From: Streptomyces halobius
GTDB lineage: Bacteria; Actinomycetota; Actinomycetes; Streptomycetales; Streptomycetaceae
NCBI RefSeq assembly: GCF_023277745.1
Contig: NZ_CP086322.1
Location: forward strand, 2,294,001 to 2,358,000
Length of the DNA: 64,000 bases
Direction: 5' to 3'
The position numbers and the translations under genes were made by a program. The notes beneath the pieces were generated by a model that saw nothing but the letters and a program-made list of their open reading frames with translations, was not told the DNA's origin and ran no database searches. Of the stretch, positions 55,801 through 64,000 are shown in pieces. The stretch's first letter is position 1, and each line of letters opens with the position of its first letter.

Positions 55801-57281
55801 GGGTCCTGGGACACCTCGACGTATTGGAGGTCGCTCTCCGGGTCGGTTCCGTGGGCGGTCGGCCGGGGCCGGAGGGTGTCGAGAATGTCGGTGTCGGTGG
55901 GGGCGGGCTGGTCGGGGCCTTCGTGGGTGGAGCGGCGGGTGCCGATGACGACGCGGACCGTGGGCAGGGCGGCGAGGGGGCGCAGGAGGAGGTCGGCGAT
56001 GGTGAGGGGTTGTTCGGCTTCGTCGAGGGCGTCGAACAGGAGGGTCAGCGGGGTCTGTCGTGTGCGGAGCCGGGTGATGAGTTGGGCGGTGAGGTCGGCG
56101 GGGGGCCGGCTGTCGGCGGCCTGCTGGGCGAGGTCGGGCAGGTCGGCGGCGTCGGCGAGGAGTTGGAGTGTGCGGGTGAGGGTGAGGCCGGAGAGGTGGG
56201 TGACGAGGTCGAAGGGGTCGTCGGGGCAGGGGGTTCCGGCGGGGAGGGGGTGCAGGTGGCCGTGGCGGGTGAGGATGTCGCGCAGGTGGCTGCGGGTGTG
56301 CAGGAGGACGTGTCCTAGGAGGGCGGATTTGCCGGCGCCGGCGGGGCCGGTGACCGCGAGGGCGCCGTGGGGGGCGGTGGTGAGCCAGTGGAGAATGCGA
56401 TCGCGTTCCAGGGTGCGGCCGTGGAAGTACCAGGCGAGTTCGCCGAGTTCGGCGCCGGTGGCTTTGGGAAGGAAGTGGCGCTGTTCGTCGGTGGGGAGCT
56501 GGTCGATGACGGCTTGGAGTTCGGCGAGCTGGTCCAAGGGGGCGGAGCCGGTGGTGGCGGCGTCGGGGAGCAGGCGGACGAGCTGGTCGCGGCGGTCGTC
56601 GGCGGTGTCGGCGCGGTAGCCGCCGAGTTCGGCGGCGAGGTGGATGCCGAGGGTGGCGAGGCCGACGGCCGGCTGCCCGCGGAAGGTGACTGTCAGGGCC
56701 CGGTCGAGCGTTCGGGTGAAGGAGCCGAGTTCGGCGTAGCCCTCGGCCGCGGTGGACAGCAGCAGGTAGCGGTCGGCATCGGGGTACCGGGTGAGGAGTT
56801 CGATGTGGACGGCCTGGGCGAAGTTGCGGGAGAAGCAGGCGTCGAGGACGACGATGGCCCAGTTGCCCGCGGTATCGGGGTGGAGCTGGCGGCTGCCGAT
56901 GGCGCGGGCGATCTCGTGCGCGGAGACACCGCTGGTGTTGCGCGCCGGGCTGCGGTAGTGGGCGAGGCTGTCGGCGCTTCCGTGACCGACCCAGTAGAGC
57001 ACCGTGTTGCCGCTGCCGACAGGGGCTGTCTCGCCCGTCCAGATGCCGAGCCGGTCCTCGACCGCCTGCCTGTCCCGTTCCTCCCCCGCGACGGCCCACC
57101 GGTTGAGGCGCAGGCCGTAGGGGGCGAGCAGGTCGGCGATCGCCCGCACATGCTTGTCGGTCTCCAGGTGCGGGTGGTGCCGGTAGGTGGTGAAGTTCAC
57201 CGGGAACAGTTCGACCGCGCCGTCATCGGCACCGGCAGGGGCCGGGTGCGGGGTGTCGGCCGGGGTGGTGGGAGTGGTCAT
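52857..57281 (-). CDS. Caspase-like protease / STAND ATPase / WD40 fusion
   Basis: 1474 residues. Residues 25-215 are a caspase-like (peptidase C14) domain with His100 in YWVGHGSAD and Cys149 in VLDACFSRNF. Residues 285-560 are a STAND/NACHT-type ATPase with Walker A GPAGAGKS (312-319) and Walker B LLFDALDE (414-421), then a helical region. From residue 829, 13 near-identical WD40 blades and one decayed blade form two seven-bladed propellers. It begins 15 bases after the lipase gene. The architecture is that of an NLR-like sensor whose protease is released on ligand binding. Confidence 0.9.
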   Translation of the reverse strand: MTTPTTPADTPHPAPAGADDGAVELFPVNFTTYRHHPHLETDKHVRAIADLLAPYGLRLNRWAVAGEERDRQAVEDRLGIWTGETAPVGSGNTVLYWVGHGSADSLAHYRSPARNTSGVSAHEIARAIGSRQLHPDTAGNWAIVVLDACFSRNFAQAVHIELLTRYPDADRYLLLSTAAEGYAELGSFTRTLDRALTVTFRGQPAVGLATLGIHLAAELGGYRADTADDRRDQLVRLLPDAATTGSAPLDQLAELQAVIDQLPTDEQRHFLPKATGAELGELAWYFHGRTLERDRILHWLTTAPHGALAVTGPAGAGKSALLGHVLLHTRSHLRDILTRHGHLHPLPAGTPCPDDPFDLVTHLSGLTLTRTLQLLADAADLPDLAQQAADSRPPADLTAQLITRLRTRQTPLTLLFDALDEAEQPLTIADLLLRPLAALPTVRVVIGTRRSTHEGPDQPAPTDTDILDTLRPRPTAHGTDPESDLQYVEVSQDPEALAGYLRAKLDAAKRRGTLHADDTHIAETVHRLVTDHQHNGAEPQQFLYARLAAHELLNDPTLLTDPTPLIGRTHRQLFTRALQRLHHTNPAYTPLLHSLGLAQGRGLPDQDGIWAHAADALTPTDTGSSIPDLLRDAAPYLALDHEHERSVYRLAHRTFTEHFTTAPGAAQAHALLTTALTHHARHTLDTHSDDTTTPPPPLVVSPYIRHHLAAHARLGHVAGALDTLADHIDVLDTLDLTSITTAAFNHGLPSHYLPPAIAGTVLLQHHARDTAPDQQAGSTTGWRRWWRRLGTTYIQGATPPTETHSHHPNQWPPTLIAGAVQRRQLHLQLTGHHRAVWAVAVFTAADGNPRLATGSGDGTVRIWDPATGTQIGEPLTGHRDWVYAVAVFTAADGTVRLATGGDDETVRIWNPATGTQIGEPLTGHSGAVRAVAVFTAADGTVRLATGGDDKRVRIWNPATGTQIGEPLTGHHRAVRAVAAFTAADGNPRLATGDEDNRVQIWDPATGTRDGLPLTGHHRWVNAVAAFTAADGNPRLATGSDDKTVRIWNPATGTQIGEPLTLHCGVYAVAAFTAADGNPRLATGSDDGTVRIWNPATGTQIGEPLTLHCGVYAVAAFTAADGTVRLATGSGDGTVRIWNPATGTQIGEPLTGHSGAVRAVAVFTAADGNPRLATGGGERVRIWDPATGTQIGEPLTGHHRAVRAVAAFTAADGTVRLATGGGDERVRIWNPATGTQIGEPLTGHHRAVRAVAAFTATDGNPRLATGGGDGTVRIWDPATGTQIGEPLTGHSGAVRAVAVFTAADGTVRLATGGDDGTVRIWDPATGTQIGEPLTGHSGAVRAVAVFTAADGTVRLATGSDDGTVRIWDPATGTQIGEPLTGHHRAVRAVAAFTAADGNPRLATGGGDETVRIWNPQSRTGHTLPLATKVHALAACHGMLIAGTSSGCLAIGISSVRTEPGHTDNPDTPTPTPGTP
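53003..54797 (-). repeat. Thirteen near-identical 138-bp WD40 repeat units
   Basis: Each unit encodes about 46 residues with the constant parts AVFTAADG, RLATG and VRIWDPATGTQIGEPLTGH. Differences concentrate at a few sites: HHRAV, HSGAV, HRDWV or LHCGVY after the GH; NPR or TVR; and GSDDGT, GGGDER or GDEDNR before VRIW. Units 6 and 7 share a one-residue deletion. Such DNA identity favours unequal recombination. Confidence 0.9.
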
Positions 57282-57296
57282 GGCGTGCTGCCGGGT

Positions 57297-58832
57297 TCAC
57301 GCGTCGGGCGGGCTGACGAGTACGAGTTGGGAGATGGGCACATGGGATCCGGTGTCCAGGACCACGCGGTACAGGTCCGGCGCGTCGGGGGTGAAACGGG
57401 CGGACCAGGTCCGGTCGGGGCCGCCGGTGAGAGTGAGCGGGTGGTTCAGGCGGCCGGTGGTGGCACTGCGGACGCTCAGGCGCACGCCCGCGGGGGTGTC
57501 CAGGCCGGTGACCCTCAGGGTGAGCGGCTCGCCGAAGTTCCCGCCGAGGTGGGGAGTTTCCAGGCCGGGCCCATCCCCGCTGCCGTCACCGCCCAGGTGG
57601 GCGCCCTGCGGGCGCTCCAGGGCGATACGGCGCACCTGGCGCAGGACTTCGTCGTGGCGGGGCAACGTGCCGTGCTGGCCGAACACGTAAATGTTCGCCT
57701 CGGTGCCCGCCTGGGCGGACGGCCCGTGGACGGTGCCGTCGCCGTAGGTGTTGCGCCGGGCGGGGATCCCGGTGAGCGAGTCGCGGACGAGCTCGCCGTC
57801 CTCGCCCACGTCGAAGGCGTGGTGGCGGCCCACGGCGACCCCGCGGCCGGCCCGCTCATGCTCGTCCAGGGTCTGCACGGTGACCTGGGCATCGCCGACG
57901 ATTGCCCGGTGCCCCGGCATCGTGAACGGGCTCTCGCGGTGGCGCGTGTGCTCGTCGAGGGCGCGCGCGGCCAGGTGCGCGTCGCCGCCGAACCGGGCGA
58001 CGTCCGCGGGTGTGAGGCGCTCGACGTCGAGGCCTCGGTCCAGGCAGCGGTAGCCGGGCAGCAGGTCGTGGACGCCCGGCAGCGTCGCCGCCATCGCCTG
58101 GACGTGCCGCAGCAGCCATGCCGGCTTCGCCCCGGCGTGCAGGAGGTTGAGCGCGAGGACGGACTTCGCCGAGCCCAGGAACGGCGTCCCGACGGTGATC
58201 ACCGCTCGGGTGTCGGCCGCGAGTTCCGGGTCCTGTTCCAGAGCGGCCCGCACCACGAGCCCGCCCATGGAGTGGGCGGCGAACAGCAGCCGCGACTGCC
58301 GCTCGCCTGCCGCGCGCCACTCGGGCCGGGCTGCCACCTGCTCCCGCCACCGTGCGAGGTGCGCACGGGCCTCACGGGCTAGCAGGGCCCCGTTGTAGGC
58401 GACGGCCAGGCGCCAGTCGTACGGGAATGGTGCCACCGCGCGCGGATTTAGGGTGACGCTCTGCAGCGCCTTGTGGAGGTCGGTGTAGGGGTCGAGGCCT
58501 TCGAAGACTGGCAGCCACCATGGTTTGGTCAGCAGCGTGGTGGCACGGATGCGGGTCAGCGGGTTGCGCCGGGCGGTGTCGTCGTCGGCGGCCTGCTCCT
58601 GCCCATTGGCGTGCAGAGTTCCGAGGAAGCCCTTGCCAGTCAGCGGGTCGGTGAGCATCCCAGGGTCCGCGCCCCACAGCTCGGCGCCCGTCGCGGTGTC
58701 CTCCAGGACGCTGCCCATGATGCCCGGCACGACGATGCAGGCGTCCCTGGTCCGGTCCTCGAACACCGGCGGCACGCCGGCGTACGGCACAGCCCGGCGG
58801 TGCCCGTCCCCGTCATCCCCCACAATCCCCAT
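57297..58832 (-). CDS. LCAT-like lipase/acyltransferase, operon partner of the caspase-like protein
   Basis: 511 residues from ATG 58832. The N-terminus VVPGIMGSVLEDTATGAELW is the lid/oxyanion region of the lecithin:cholesterol acyltransferase family. The nucleophile is Ser188 in AAHSMGGLVV, and YGDGTVHGPSA provides the acid. The last 90 residues look like an Ig/bacterial beta domain. No signal peptide is visible, so it probably acts in the cytoplasm on membrane lipid. It is first in a two-gene operon. Confidence 0.85.
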   Translation of the reverse strand: MGIVGDDGDGHRRAVPYAGVPPVFEDRTRDACIVVPGIMGSVLEDTATGAELWGADPGMLTDPLTGKGFLGTLHANGQEQAADDDTARRNPLTRIRATTLLTKPWWLPVFEGLDPYTDLHKALQSVTLNPRAVAPFPYDWRLAVAYNGALLAREARAHLARWREQVAARPEWRAAGERQSRLLFAAHSMGGLVVRAALEQDPELAADTRAVITVGTPFLGSAKSVLALNLLHAGAKPAWLLRHVQAMAATLPGVHDLLPGYRCLDRGLDVERLTPADVARFGGDAHLAARALDEHTRHRESPFTMPGHRAIVGDAQVTVQTLDEHERAGRGVAVGRHHAFDVGEDGELVRDSLTGIPARRNTYGDGTVHGPSAQAGTEANIYVFGQHGTLPRHDEVLRQVRRIALERPQGAHLGGDGSGDGPGLETPHLGGNFGEPLTLRVTGLDTPAGVRLSVRSATTGRLNHPLTLTGGPDRTWSARFTPDAPDLYRVVLDTGSHVPISQLVLVSPPDA

Positions 58833-59004
58833 GCCACCGACGATAAGGGAGCACACCCACCGCCCGCGTGGGCTTCGCCGAGAACGCCCCGCGGCCCAGG
58901 AGCCGATCGCAATACCCAGTGTTGGTGTTCCTCCGAATCGTCGGCCGGGCCAGGCCCCACGACTGGACCGTATCCCGGCGATCCGGGGAGCCGTTGACAG
59001 GACC

Positions 59005-59942
59005 ATGGGATATAGGGGCGACCTGACGGATACCCAGTGGGCGCGGCTGGAGCCGCTCCTGCCGGTGAGCAACGGGCGTTGCGGCAGGTGGCGGGACCAT
59101 CGCCAGGTCGTGAACGGGGTGCTCTACCGGATCCGGACAGGCGTGCAGTGGCGTGACCTGCCGGAGCGGTATGGGCCGTGGAAGACAGTGCACGAGCGGC
59201 ACCGACGCTGGTCAGCAGACGGAACGTGGGAGGTGCTCCTGCAACGGATCCAGGCCGAGGCCGACGCGGCAGGCGAGATCGACTGGGACATCTCAGTCGA
59301 CTCCACCATCGTGCGGGCGCATCAGCACGCCGCCGGCGCCCGCACCGACCCGCCGTCGGCTCCTGTGTCAAGGGGGGACGGACCAGCAGAACACCAGGGC
59401 GAGACACCGTGGCAGAGCCTCGTCGCCCGCCTGGTGGAGGCGGCGCGGGAGGCGAGGGCCTTGGTCGCTCGCGCGGCGGGTTCACCACCAAGCTCCACCT
59501 GAGTGTGGCGGACGGCCGCTGCCGGCCGCTCTCCCTGGTCGTCACACCAGGACAGCGGGCGGACTGCACCCAGTTCAAGCCCGTGCTGGAGAAGATCCGC
59601 GTCCCCCGTATCGGGCCGGGCAGACCCCGCAGTAAACCTGACACCCTCGCCGCGGACAAGGCATACAGCAACGGGCCCTGCCGCGAGTACCTGCGGCACC
59701 GGGGCATCCGGCATACCATCCCGGAGAAGACCGATAGCCAGGCCGCCCGCCTGCGCAGAGGTACACGTGGCGGGCGCCCACCGGGGTTCGACGAAGAGCG
59801 GTACAAGAAGCGCAACACTGTCGAACGGGCGATCAACCGGCTCAAGCACGCACGAGCCGTAGCGACCCGTTATGACAAGCGCGGCTACATCTTCCTCGGC
59901 ACGGTTACCGCAGCAGCCTTGGTCATTTGGCTTCGAACGTGA
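59005..59942 (+). pseudogene. IS5-family transposase in two frames
   Basis: ORF A (59005-59502) encodes MGYRGDLTDTQWARLEPLLP, WRDLPERYGPWKTVHERHRR and the first DDE aspartate in DWDISVDSTIVRAH. ORF B (to 59942) gives GLGRSRGGFTTKLHLSVADG, ADKAYSNGPCREYLRHRG and NTVERAINRLKHARAVATRY. B is in the -1 frame relative to A. AAGGGGGGA at 59370-59378 is a possible slip site, as in other two-ORF IS5 elements, but an inactivating indel is equally possible. Confidence 0.75.
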
Positions 59943-60148
59943 TCGTCCGGACAAGTCCTAGACCCCTGATTCGTTCCCGAAGATCGTTTGGGAGAAATCC
60001 GCGAGAAGATCTTGGTCGGCTTCACCCAGGCGGATGGCCTCCGTTGAGCCAGCCCCACACTGCGGGTCTCGCCGACCCCCGGCCATGTCCCCAGCTAGGC
60101 CGTGTCTCTTAACTGCGGGCACGCGCGAGGGGCTTCGGCCGAGCCTCG

Positions 60149-60160
60149 TAGAATCGCGGT
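60149..60160 (+). promoter_or_regulatory. Probable promoter of the leader peptide and methyltransferase
   Basis: TAGAAT at 60149-60154 is a good -10. The predicted transcript start is at the ATG of the leader peptide (60161), giving a leaderless message. No clear -35 is seen. 59943-60148 has no gene. Confidence 0.5.
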
Positions 60161-60199
60161 ATGGCATTCACAAGCACTCCGCACTGCTGCTTCCACTGA
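60161..60199 (+). CDS. Leader peptide, 12 residues
   Basis: ATG 60161 to TGA 60199 encodes MAFTSTPHCCFH. It is followed after 12 bases by a perfect hairpin and then, 143 bases on, by the ribosomal methyltransferase. Position, size and hairpin fit a regulatory uORF on which a drug-stalled ribosome would change RNA folding. Confidence 0.6.
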   Translation: MAFTSTPHCCFH

Positions 60200-60211
60200 T
60201 CGGGAGGCTGT

Positions 60212-60239
60212 GAGGGCGATGCCGGACGGCATCGCCCTC
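60212..60239 (+). terminator. Perfect 12-bp hairpin, possible attenuator
   Basis: GAGGGCGATGCC (60212-60223) pairs fully with GGCATCGCCCTC (60228-60239) around GGAC, followed by CTTGG. It lies between the leader peptide and the methyltransferase. GAGGCTG just before it (60204-60210) could pair instead with GAGCCTC at 60141, although that lies before the predicted transcript start. Confidence 0.65.
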
Positions 60240-60381
60240 CTTGGTGTGCCTGCCGCATGACCCGCGTTTCGGCGCTGCCCGCATCGAGGGCCGACGCCGA
60301 TCCGTTCCTCCTGGGACGGCCATCTTCTGAGCGCGCGTTGCAGGCACGGTCCCTTCCCTTCACCGTTGCCAGGAGTGTCTT

Positions 60382-61230
60382 ATGCCTGTTTCGCTTCACC
60401 CTGCCCTCGAATCGTTCCTCGCTCTCCTGCGCTGTCCGACGTGCGGCGCTTGTCTCCACCCCGACCGCGGCGCGCTGCGCTGCCCGGCGGGCCACACCTT
60501 CGACATCTCCCGTCATGGCTATGTCAGCCTCCTGACGGGCACCCGCGCCACCAGCGGCGACGACGCGGCCATGGCCCGAGCCCGGGACCGGTTTCTGGCC
60601 ACCGGCAGGTACGGGCCGATCCGCCGGATCGTGGCTCACCTGGCGGCCGACACCGTGCCCGGGCAGAGCACCGTGGTGGACGTGGGGTGCGGCACGGGCT
60701 ACTACCTGGCCGGCGTCCTCGATCAGCTGCCCGATGCCCGCGGTCTGGGCCTGGACACCTCGGTGCGCGCCCTGCGCGCGACGGCCCGTGCCCATGAGCG
60801 AGCAGCTGCCGCGACCTGGGACGTCTTCCGTCCCCTCCCGCTGGCCGACGGGATGGCTGACGTCGTGCTGGACGTGTTCGCCCCGCGCAACCCATCCGAG
60901 TTTCACCGGGTGCTGCGCCCGGGCGGTCGGCTGGTCGTAGTGCGTCCGACCGGGCGGCACCTGCGTGAATTGCGCAGCCAGGTGTCCGGAATGGTCGCGA
61001 TCGACCCGGCCAAGGAACGTCGCCTGCACAAGGTGCTGGCCCCTTTCTTCGAGGCCGCGGGCACCGAGCTGGTCGAGTACGTCACGTCCTTGACCCGACC
61101 GGAGGCCCTTGATCTGGTGGGGATGACGCCGAGCGCACGCCATCTGAACGGTGCGGACCTGGGCGATTACGGTCTCGTGCCCGACAAGGTCACCGTCTCC
61201 GTGCTGGCCACCGCCTACCAGCCTCGGTGA
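60382..61230 (+). CDS. 23S rRNA guanine-N1 methyltransferase, RlmA-II/TlrB type
   Basis: 282 residues, ATG 60382 with AGGAG upstream. The N-terminal zinc site is Cys18, Cys21, Cys34 and His38 (CPTCGACLH, CPAGHTF). The SAM motif is VVDVGCGTGYYLAG, and VFAPRNPSEFHRVLRPGG is typical of RlmA/TlrB. These enzymes methylate G748 (Gram-positive numbering) or G745 in helix 35. The G748 type gives resistance to tylosin-like macrolides. An upstream leader peptide and hairpin suggest inducible expression. Confidence 0.85.
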   Translation: MPVSLHPALESFLALLRCPTCGACLHPDRGALRCPAGHTFDISRHGYVSLLTGTRATSGDDAAMARARDRFLATGRYGPIRRIVAHLAADTVPGQSTVVDVGCGTGYYLAGVLDQLPDARGLGLDTSVRALRATARAHERAAAATWDVFRPLPLADGMADVVLDVFAPRNPSEFHRVLRPGGRLVVVRPTGRHLRELRSQVSGMVAIDPAKERRLHKVLAPFFEAAGTELVEYVTSLTRPEALDLVGMTPSARHLNGADLGDYGLVPDKVTVSVLATAYQPR

Positions 61231-61965
61231 CCACAAGCGGGCGCACGCGCCTACTGGCCGACGAGCAGTGGGCACGTCTGGCGCCCTGCTTTCCCTGCAA
61301 CACGGGGAAGGTAGGGCGCCCGTTCGCCGACCACCGCCGCATCATCGAGGGAATCATCTACCGGTACCGCACCGGCATCCCCTGGCGAGACCTGCCCCAC
61401 GAGGTGTTCGGACCCTGGCAGACGGTGTGGACGACATCGCAGGTGGGCCGCTGACGGCACGTGGGACTCGGTTCTGGCGCAACTGACCTCCCAGGCAGAC
61501 TCGGTCGGCGAGATCGACTGGACGGTCTCAGTGGACTCGACGATCAACCGGACTCATCAGCACGCCACGAACACGACTCGGCCGGAGTCGGACACCAGCG
61601 CCGCCACCCGCCGCGGCCAGAGCGAGGCTACGGTGATCGACCGTGAACCTGCGGCGCACGCAGTAGGCCGATCCCGCGGCGGCCTGACAACCAAAATCCA
61701 TCACGCCGTGGACGGCAACGGCCGCCCACTGGCCATCGTGGTCACCCCGGGCCAGGTCCACGACGGACAGATCCTGCCGCTCCTGCTGAGCGATATCCGG
61801 GTCCCGCGATGCGGCCGAGGCAGGCCACGAACCACACCGGACGCCCTGCTCGGAGACAAGGCGTACTCCTGCAAACAGATCCGCGCAGACCTCGCGTGCC
61901 GCGGCATCCGCGCTGTCATCCCCGAACGTACCGACCAGCAGGCAAACCGCAAGAGAAGAGCCGTG
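61227..61965 (+). pseudogene. IS5-family transposase, frameshifted and 3 prime truncated
   Basis: GTG 61227 overlaps the methyltransferase stop. It reads LLADEQWARLAPCFPCNTGK and IYRYRTGIPWRDLPHEVFGP, shifts frame near 61440, then continues DWTVSVDSTINRTHQHATNT, VGRSRGGLTTKIHHAVDGNG and LLGDKAYSCKQIRADLACRG. The C-terminus is lost shortly before the ISL3 element that begins at 62001. Confidence 0.78.
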
Positions 61966-62000
61966 ACGGCGGCAGGACCCGCATCCTGGACACCGAAACG

Positions 62001-63655
62001 GGTCTGTAAAACGTTCGGCCCTGTCTCATTTTCGGTGGTGACGGAGCGCTGCTATCCGAGGAGGATGCGGTGGCGAAGCAGGGTGAAGCCTGCTCGTCCG
62101 TGCATCTGGCGCGCGATCCGCTTGGTCTTGGTGTTGACACCCTCGGTGGGGCCGTTGCTGTACGGAAGCGTGAGCCCGGCGATCACGGCGTCGAGGTCCC
62201 GGTCCAGGCCCCGGGCGAAGGCATGCAGGTGGGGCAGGTCGGCGCCGCGGACCTGGGTGGCCCAGCGCGTGAGCGCGTCGGCATTGTCGGCGTGAGGCGC
62301 AAGCAGCGGGGCGAAGGCCCTGATATCTGCAGCCGGTTGGGTCATCTCGGGGCAGGCGGCGGTGAGCTTGGCCAGGAGCTCGTGTTGCTCGTCCTTGAGG
62401 TTGTCGGGCCTGGTCAGCAGCATCCGGGCGAGCCTGCGTGGGGAGATATGGCTGCGGTCGGAGTCCGTACGGCCCTGGTTGATGTACTTGTGCAGGAGGT
62501 TCAGGCAGCCCGTGAAGCCGAGGGCCTTGATCTCTTCGAAGAGGTGCTTGACGGGGACGCCGGGGTCCTGGGCCCGGCGTCTGCGCAGGTGCTCGCGGTA
62601 GGGATCGACCAGGCGCGGTACTTGGGGGCGCGGAGCATGCGCTCGGGCCGGTCGGCGCGGGCATGGCGTTTGACGGTATTCAGGGCCAGTTGCAGGCGGC
62701 GGGCGCATTCGAGCAGGCCCACGCCCTGGTCGAGCAGGCCGTGGACCTGGTGCCAGCGTTCGAGGGTGGTCCGGGCGCGGGGCCCGTCGTGGATGGGCTC
62801 GCCCAGTACGGTGGCCCAGCAGGTGCTGTGCGCTTTGACCTCGCTCAGAGCGGCTTCGCACAGGTTGTGCCACACATGCCGGCGATCGGCAACCTGGACC
62901 GCGTCAGGCAGAGCGCGCCGGATCGCCTCAGCACAGGTCGCCGAGCCGTCACGGCACACGACCTCGACGCCCGGATGCTCGCGCAGCCACACCTGAAGGG
63001 TGTCGGCCCTGCGGCCGGGCAGCACGTCGATCCGCTCATGGGTCTCGGCGTCGATGATCACGGTGGCATAACGGTGCCGCCGGCGCAGAGCGAAGTCATC
63101 GACACCGGTCACCCGGGGCACCCGCCCAGACGGGCGGCGGGATCCGCAACAGCGTGCGCAGAGCCGTGTGACGCGACAGGCTCACCGCCATTATCGCCAG
63201 CAAACGCGCCCCGGCTCGGCCCGCTAACTCTTGACCACGGTCTTGACTTGCCTGGTCAGACGGACGGTTCGCCGCTGGTATCGGTCCAGCACTCCGGGCA
63301 CCTGCTCGCGGAAGGTGCGGCGGCAGCCGCGCGTGGGACACACCGGACGCCGCACCCGCACACGGACCACCACCCGGCGTTCATCGACCGGCACGTCGGC
63401 CACCGTCCGCCAGTGATAGCCGTGCACACGTTCCGACGAGGCCCCGCACACCGGGCAGACCGCAGTGTCCCGCGGAGTCCGTGCCCGCACCACGATCCGC
63501 TCACCTTCGTCGACCACATCCTCGATGACCAGCGGGGACAAACCCGAAAACACCGTCTGCACGAGCTCATTGACATCCTTCACGCGAATGTCAACGACCC
63601 ATCACGACTCTCCGTCACCACCGAAAGTGAGACAGGGCCGTTCGTTTGACAGACC
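62001..63655 (-). mobile_element. ISL3-family element with both inverted ends
   Basis: Left end 62001-62046 (GGTCTGTAAAACGTTCGGCC...) and right end 63610-63655 (inverted, GGTCTGTCAAACGAACGGCC...) match over about 46 bases with few differences. The element is 1655 bases long and encloses one transposase gene. I see no clear 8-base target duplication. Confidence 0.85.
62052..63583 (-). pseudogene. ISL3-family transposase with three frameshifts
   Basis: Start at 63583 (MKDVNELVQTVFSGLSPLVI), with zinc-ribbon Cys pairs (CPVCGAS and CPTRGC), then a frameshift at VKTVVKS. It continues ELAGRAGARLLAIMAVSLSR, shifts again before PRVTGVDDFALRRRHRYATV, and a third time near 62630 before VDPYREHLRRRRAQDPG. 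The C-terminus AVIAGLTLPYSNGPTEGVNT is normal. Not functional as one protein. Confidence 0.85.
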
Positions 63656-63737
63656 CCTCGCCGGGCGCGTACCGGCGTCGAATCTCTGCAATGCCGTTGG
63701 CGAGTTGTTCGTCGGCGAATGACGACAGCATCGACAT

Positions 63738-64000
63738 TCACCGGTTGGCCACCAGCCCCATCCAGTGGTTCCGGTCGACGCGTACCTGATATTCCTCGCA
63801 CCCGTAGTTGGTGATGAGTCCGGATTCCCGCATGTGGTTCGGCGATGGTCTCTGGCCGCCTGACCGTCTTGCCCACGTCGTAGCGGGTGGCGGGTGGCGG
63901 TTCTTCGAGCCGAGCGGCCTGCCGGGGCCAGGCCGGTTGCCCCAGATCACGGGCGAGGAAGGCGAGAGCACCCCGGGCAAACGGGAACGAAGGCGCAGCC
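63738..64000 (-). pseudogene. Transposase C-terminal fragment at the window edge
   Basis: The minus strand reads WGNRPGPGRPLGSKNRHPPP, then in the next frame YDVGKTVRRPETIAEPHAGI. The GPGRPxGSKN...RYDVGKTVRRPETI tail is typical of an IS701-like/NF041680-type transposase. A one-base loss separates the two parts, and the rest lies outside the window. Confidence 0.6.

Overview
The DNA is very GC-rich, with third-position G/C bias, GTG/TTG starts, a conservon operon, DUF317-type relics and Streptomyces-style GC terminators. All of this points to a Streptomyces or close relative. The window falls into two parts.

Positions 1-24.4 kb look like ordinary, mostly intact chromosome. In order they hold: a truncated amidase; an anchored hypothetical protein; a STAS anti-sigma antagonist; two short-chain dehydrogenases; a trio of EspR-like XRE regulator, ImmA/IrrE peptidase and MAB_1171c-type membrane protein; a small ATP-dependent DNA ligase; a translationally coupled pair of secreted/anchored proteins, one with a VWA domain; a HTH-Clp_N regulator with two operators at a probably leaderless start; a secreted alpha/beta hydrolase; a gluABCD-type amino-acid ABC transporter; a secreted SGNH hydrolase; an MBL-fold hydrolase with exonuclease III; and a fused pcaD-pcaC gene.

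From 24.4 kb to the right edge the window is accessory DNA full of transposase relics. 24.6-26.4 kb holds a decayed DnaB-N/DUF317 module typical of integrative elements. 26.4-30.1 kb is a nest of IS110, IS1380 and IS5-like sequences. 30.2-34.9 kb is an intact lasso-peptide cluster (precursor, cyclase, RRE protein, leader peptidase, ABC exporter) whose 15-residue core resembles citrulassin. 35.3-41 kb holds IS fragments and a Tn554-like element with two tyrosine recombinases, inserted in an ISL3 transposase gene. 41.6-46.2 kb is a small cyclodipeptide island (methyltransferase, cyclodipeptide synthase, P450, XRE-TPR regulator) with frameshifts in two genes and outward-facing IS ends on both sides. 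46.4-46.9 kb has integrase/XRE relics.

47.8-51.7 kb is a complete conservon (cvnA-E) whose P450 lacks the ExxR arginine. 52.9-58.8 kb is a two-gene operon, an LCAT-like lipase followed by a 1474-residue caspase-like/STAND ATPase/WD40 protein with 13 near-identical blades. It is the best candidate here for an undescribed conflict or defence system. 60.1-61.2 kb is a 23S rRNA methyltransferase of the RlmA-II/TlrB type behind a 12-codon leader peptide and a perfect 12-bp hairpin, which suggests drug-responsive attenuation. The right edge is IS5, ISL3 and other transposase relics.
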